Assembly: GCF_019704135.1 (NCBI RefSeq)
Contig: NZ_AP024355.1
Span: 2,970,001-3,034,000 of the forward strand
Length of the DNA stretch: 64,000 nt
Direction of reading: 5' to 3'
DNA from: Desulfuromonas versatilis
GTDB lineage: Bacteria > Desulfobacterota > Desulfuromonadia > Desulfuromonadales > NIT-T3
How positions within the stretch are numbered: position 1 is the first letter of the stretch; every line of letters begins with the position of its first letter. The position numbers were made by a program, and so were the translations under genes. Below are positions 62,887 through 64,000 of the stretch, in pieces. The notes below the pieces were generated by a model, which was given only the letters and a program-made list of their open reading frames with translations, did no database searches and was not told the origin of the DNA.

Positions 62887-62945
62887 AAAACAAAAGGGGT
62901 GGTTTGTTTTAAACCACCCTTCACCGGTTCAAAACAAACCACCCC
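62887..62945 (-). terminator. Terminator of mla locus with two alternative hairpins
   Basis: GGGGTGGTTTGTTTT on the plus strand (62896-62910) has a perfect 15-bp partner at 62931-62945 and a second, 9-bp partner at 62911-62919. On the minus strand either hairpin ends in TTTTGTTTT, 37 bp behind the mlaC stop. The two structures exclude each other. Confidence 0.8.
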
Positions 62946-62981
62946 TCGGATTTATCAACCATGGCCGGGTCCCGCGGCCGT

Positions 62982-63590
62982 CTATCCCTGCCCTTCGGTC
63001 GCTTTCAGCTCCCTGATCTTCTCCTCCATCCTGGTGAACAGGCCGCTCATTCCTTCGCGGCGGATGATTTCGTTGTAGGTGCTGCGGTAGTTGCGCACCA
63101 GGCTGATCTCCTCGATGATCACGTCGTAGACCAGCCACTGATCGCCGCGCAACACCAGCTTGTAGGTAATGGGGATGTCGGCGCCGGCGGTCAGCACGAA
63201 GGTGTCGATCTGGGCCCTCTCCCCCTCGACCTTCTCGCCGGCGTAGCTCACCTTTTCATCGGTGTAGGCTTCGATGCGCCCCAGGTAGGTCGCCTCGAGC
63301 AGGTCGGAGAACAGCGCGATGAAGCGACTCTTTTCCGTTGTATCGGCCTTGCGCCAGGCCGGCCCGAGAACCCACTGGGACATGGTCTCGAAATCGAAAC
63401 GGGCCCGGATAAGCCCGGTCAACTTCTGGCGGCGGGCCTCGCTCTCCATCCCCTTGTCGCGCAGGGTGGCGATGACCCCGTCCACGGTCTGCTGCACCTG
63501 GTCCATGGCCGCGGTCGCGGCCAGCCCCCAGGCGGCAGGAACCACCATCCCCAGCACCAGCAGGATGGCGGCAAAACGCTTGAACTTCAT
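62982..63590 (-). CDS. mlaC: Periplasmic phospholipid-binding protein of Mla system
   Basis: 202 residues: signal peptide (AILLVLGMVVPAAWGLAA), then the MlaC/Ttg2D fold (DGVIATLRDKG, RFDFETMSQWVLGPAWRKA, RFIALFSDLLEATYLGRIEAY, WLVYDVIIEEISLVRNYRST). MlaC ferries phospholipid between the MlaA complex and MlaFEDB. It begins 23 bp after the mlaA gene and so is co-transcribed with it; the rest of the system (mlaEFD) is at 35991-38490. Confidence 0.92.
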   Translation of the reverse strand: MKFKRFAAILLVLGMVVPAAWGLAATAAMDQVQQTVDGVIATLRDKGMESEARRQKLTGLIRARFDFETMSQWVLGPAWRKADTTEKSRFIALFSDLLEATYLGRIEAYTDEKVSYAGEKVEGERAQIDTFVLTAGADIPITYKLVLRGDQWLVYDVIIEEISLVRNYRSTYNEIIRREGMSGLFTRMEEKIRELKATEGQG

Positions 63591-63612
63591 TTATTCCTCC
63601 AATGGGCGGCGG

Positions 63613-64000
63613 CTACTTCTCGATCAACGCCTCGCGCCGCTGGGTGTAGGCGTTGCGGATGAACAGGTAGGGGTCGAGCTGCTCGCGCTTGATCCCCTCG
63701 TAGGTATCCTTGTCCAGCGACAGGGCGTTGACACGGTCGTAGGCCTTGACTCCAACATACTCCAGAGTGCCCGGAACCAGGAAGGGGACGGGGTCGAGGT
63801 ACCCGTCGCCGAGCCGGCCGACGCCGTCACGCAGGTTGGTCGGCCCGAACACCGGCATCACCAGGTAGAAGCCGGAACCGACGCCGTAGCGGCCGAAGGT
63901 CTGGCCCAGGTCCTCCTCCTTCTTCAGCCAGCCGTTCTGCTTGGCCGGGTCGAAAAGGCCAGCCACGCCGACGGTGCTGTTGAGCAGGAACCGGCGCAGC
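63613..64000 (-). CDS. mlaA: MlaA/VacJ lipoprotein, 5' end outside window
   Basis: 129 codons visible; the frame is open to the window edge, and the signal/lipobox is missing. The typical MlaA core is present: RRFLLNSTVGVAGLFDPAKQ, then DLGQTFGRYGVGSGFYLVMP, FGPTNLRDGVGRLGDGYLDP and a C-terminal AYTQRREAL. MlaA sits in the outer membrane and removes mislocalised phospholipids from the outer leaflet to MlaC. Coupled with mlaC downstream. Confidence 0.9.
   Translation of the reverse strand, partial: LRRFLLNSTVGVAGLFDPAKQNGWLKKEEDLGQTFGRYGVGSGFYLVMPVFGPTNLRDGVGRLGDGYLDPVPFLVPGTLEYVGVKAYDRVNALSLDKDTYEGIKREQLDPYLFIRNAYTQRREALIEK

Overview
The window looks like chromosome from a high-GC, anaerobic, metal-respiring member of the Desulfuromonadia (Geobacter/Desulfuromonas relatives). 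I infer this from three large multiheme c-type cytochrome genes with CxxCH and CX4CH haem motifs, sigma-54 (-24/-12) promoters, a SelW-like selenoprotein with an in-frame UGA, an iron superoxide dismutase and a Gram-negative Mla/LpxH envelope set. No rRNA, tRNA, CRISPR array, integrase or intact insertion sequence was seen. Most of the window is ordinary chromosomal housekeeping with a few accessory islands.

Layout. 1-6.3 kb: two tandem giant periplasmic/outer-surface cytochromes (the first cut by the window edge) with homologous C-termini; the second has 27 haem motifs and a sigma-54-type promoter. 6.4-13.2 kb: a TPR lipoprotein pair with its own sigma-54-like site, a RHH/RelE toxin-antitoxin pair, an alanine-zipper lipoprotein, an SRPBCC/SDR pair, a candidate small RNA and a periplasmic aminopeptidase. 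13.3-16.4 kb: a LarA homologue, an SprA-type HExxH protein, a DUF547 protein and a 24-residue membrane peptide. 16.5-20.5 kb: a tightly coupled operon TIGR00725 - DHH phosphoesterase - amidase - rph - rdgB. 20.6-25 kb: tautomerase - TPR - CopA copper ATPase. 25-30 kb: lipoproteins, the selenoprotein, a TVP38 membrane protein, a zinc-knuckle RelE-fold protein, and a pair of half-size nucleoside-recognition membrane proteins. 30-35.8 kb: lpxH, a heptamer VNTR, YihY, YkgJ and an active/inactive M16 peptidase pair.

36-41.2 kb is a lipid-transport/proteostasis operon (coiled-coil protein - lon - mlaE - mlaF - mlaD), divergent from pfkA-sodB-mltB-mscS (41.4-46.9 kb). 47.4-51.4 kb carries a tandem universal stress protein, a CPA2 cation/proton antiporter and YqhA. 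51.4-55.6 kb holds a GNAT, an Asp-nucleophile alpha/beta hydrolase, a Vgb-like propeller, DUF1579 and an AbrB/PIN toxin-antitoxin pair. 56-64 kb has a fused double CDP-alcohol phosphatidyltransferase, an NtrC-type regulator with its histidine kinase, a 12-haem cytochrome behind a sigma-54-type promoter, and mlaC-mlaA (the second cut by the window edge).

How the parts connect: the cytochromes would move electrons across the periplasm and outer membrane; their -24/-12 promoters plus the adjacent NtrC-type two-component system suggest sigma-54 control of respiration (inference). MlaEFD and MlaC/MlaA together form one phospholipid-trafficking system, split over two loci 24 kb apart. Starts were moved to Shine-Dalgarno-supported codons wherever the longest frame began inside the ribosome binding site; several genes (lpxH and the histidine kinase gene) instead look leaderless.
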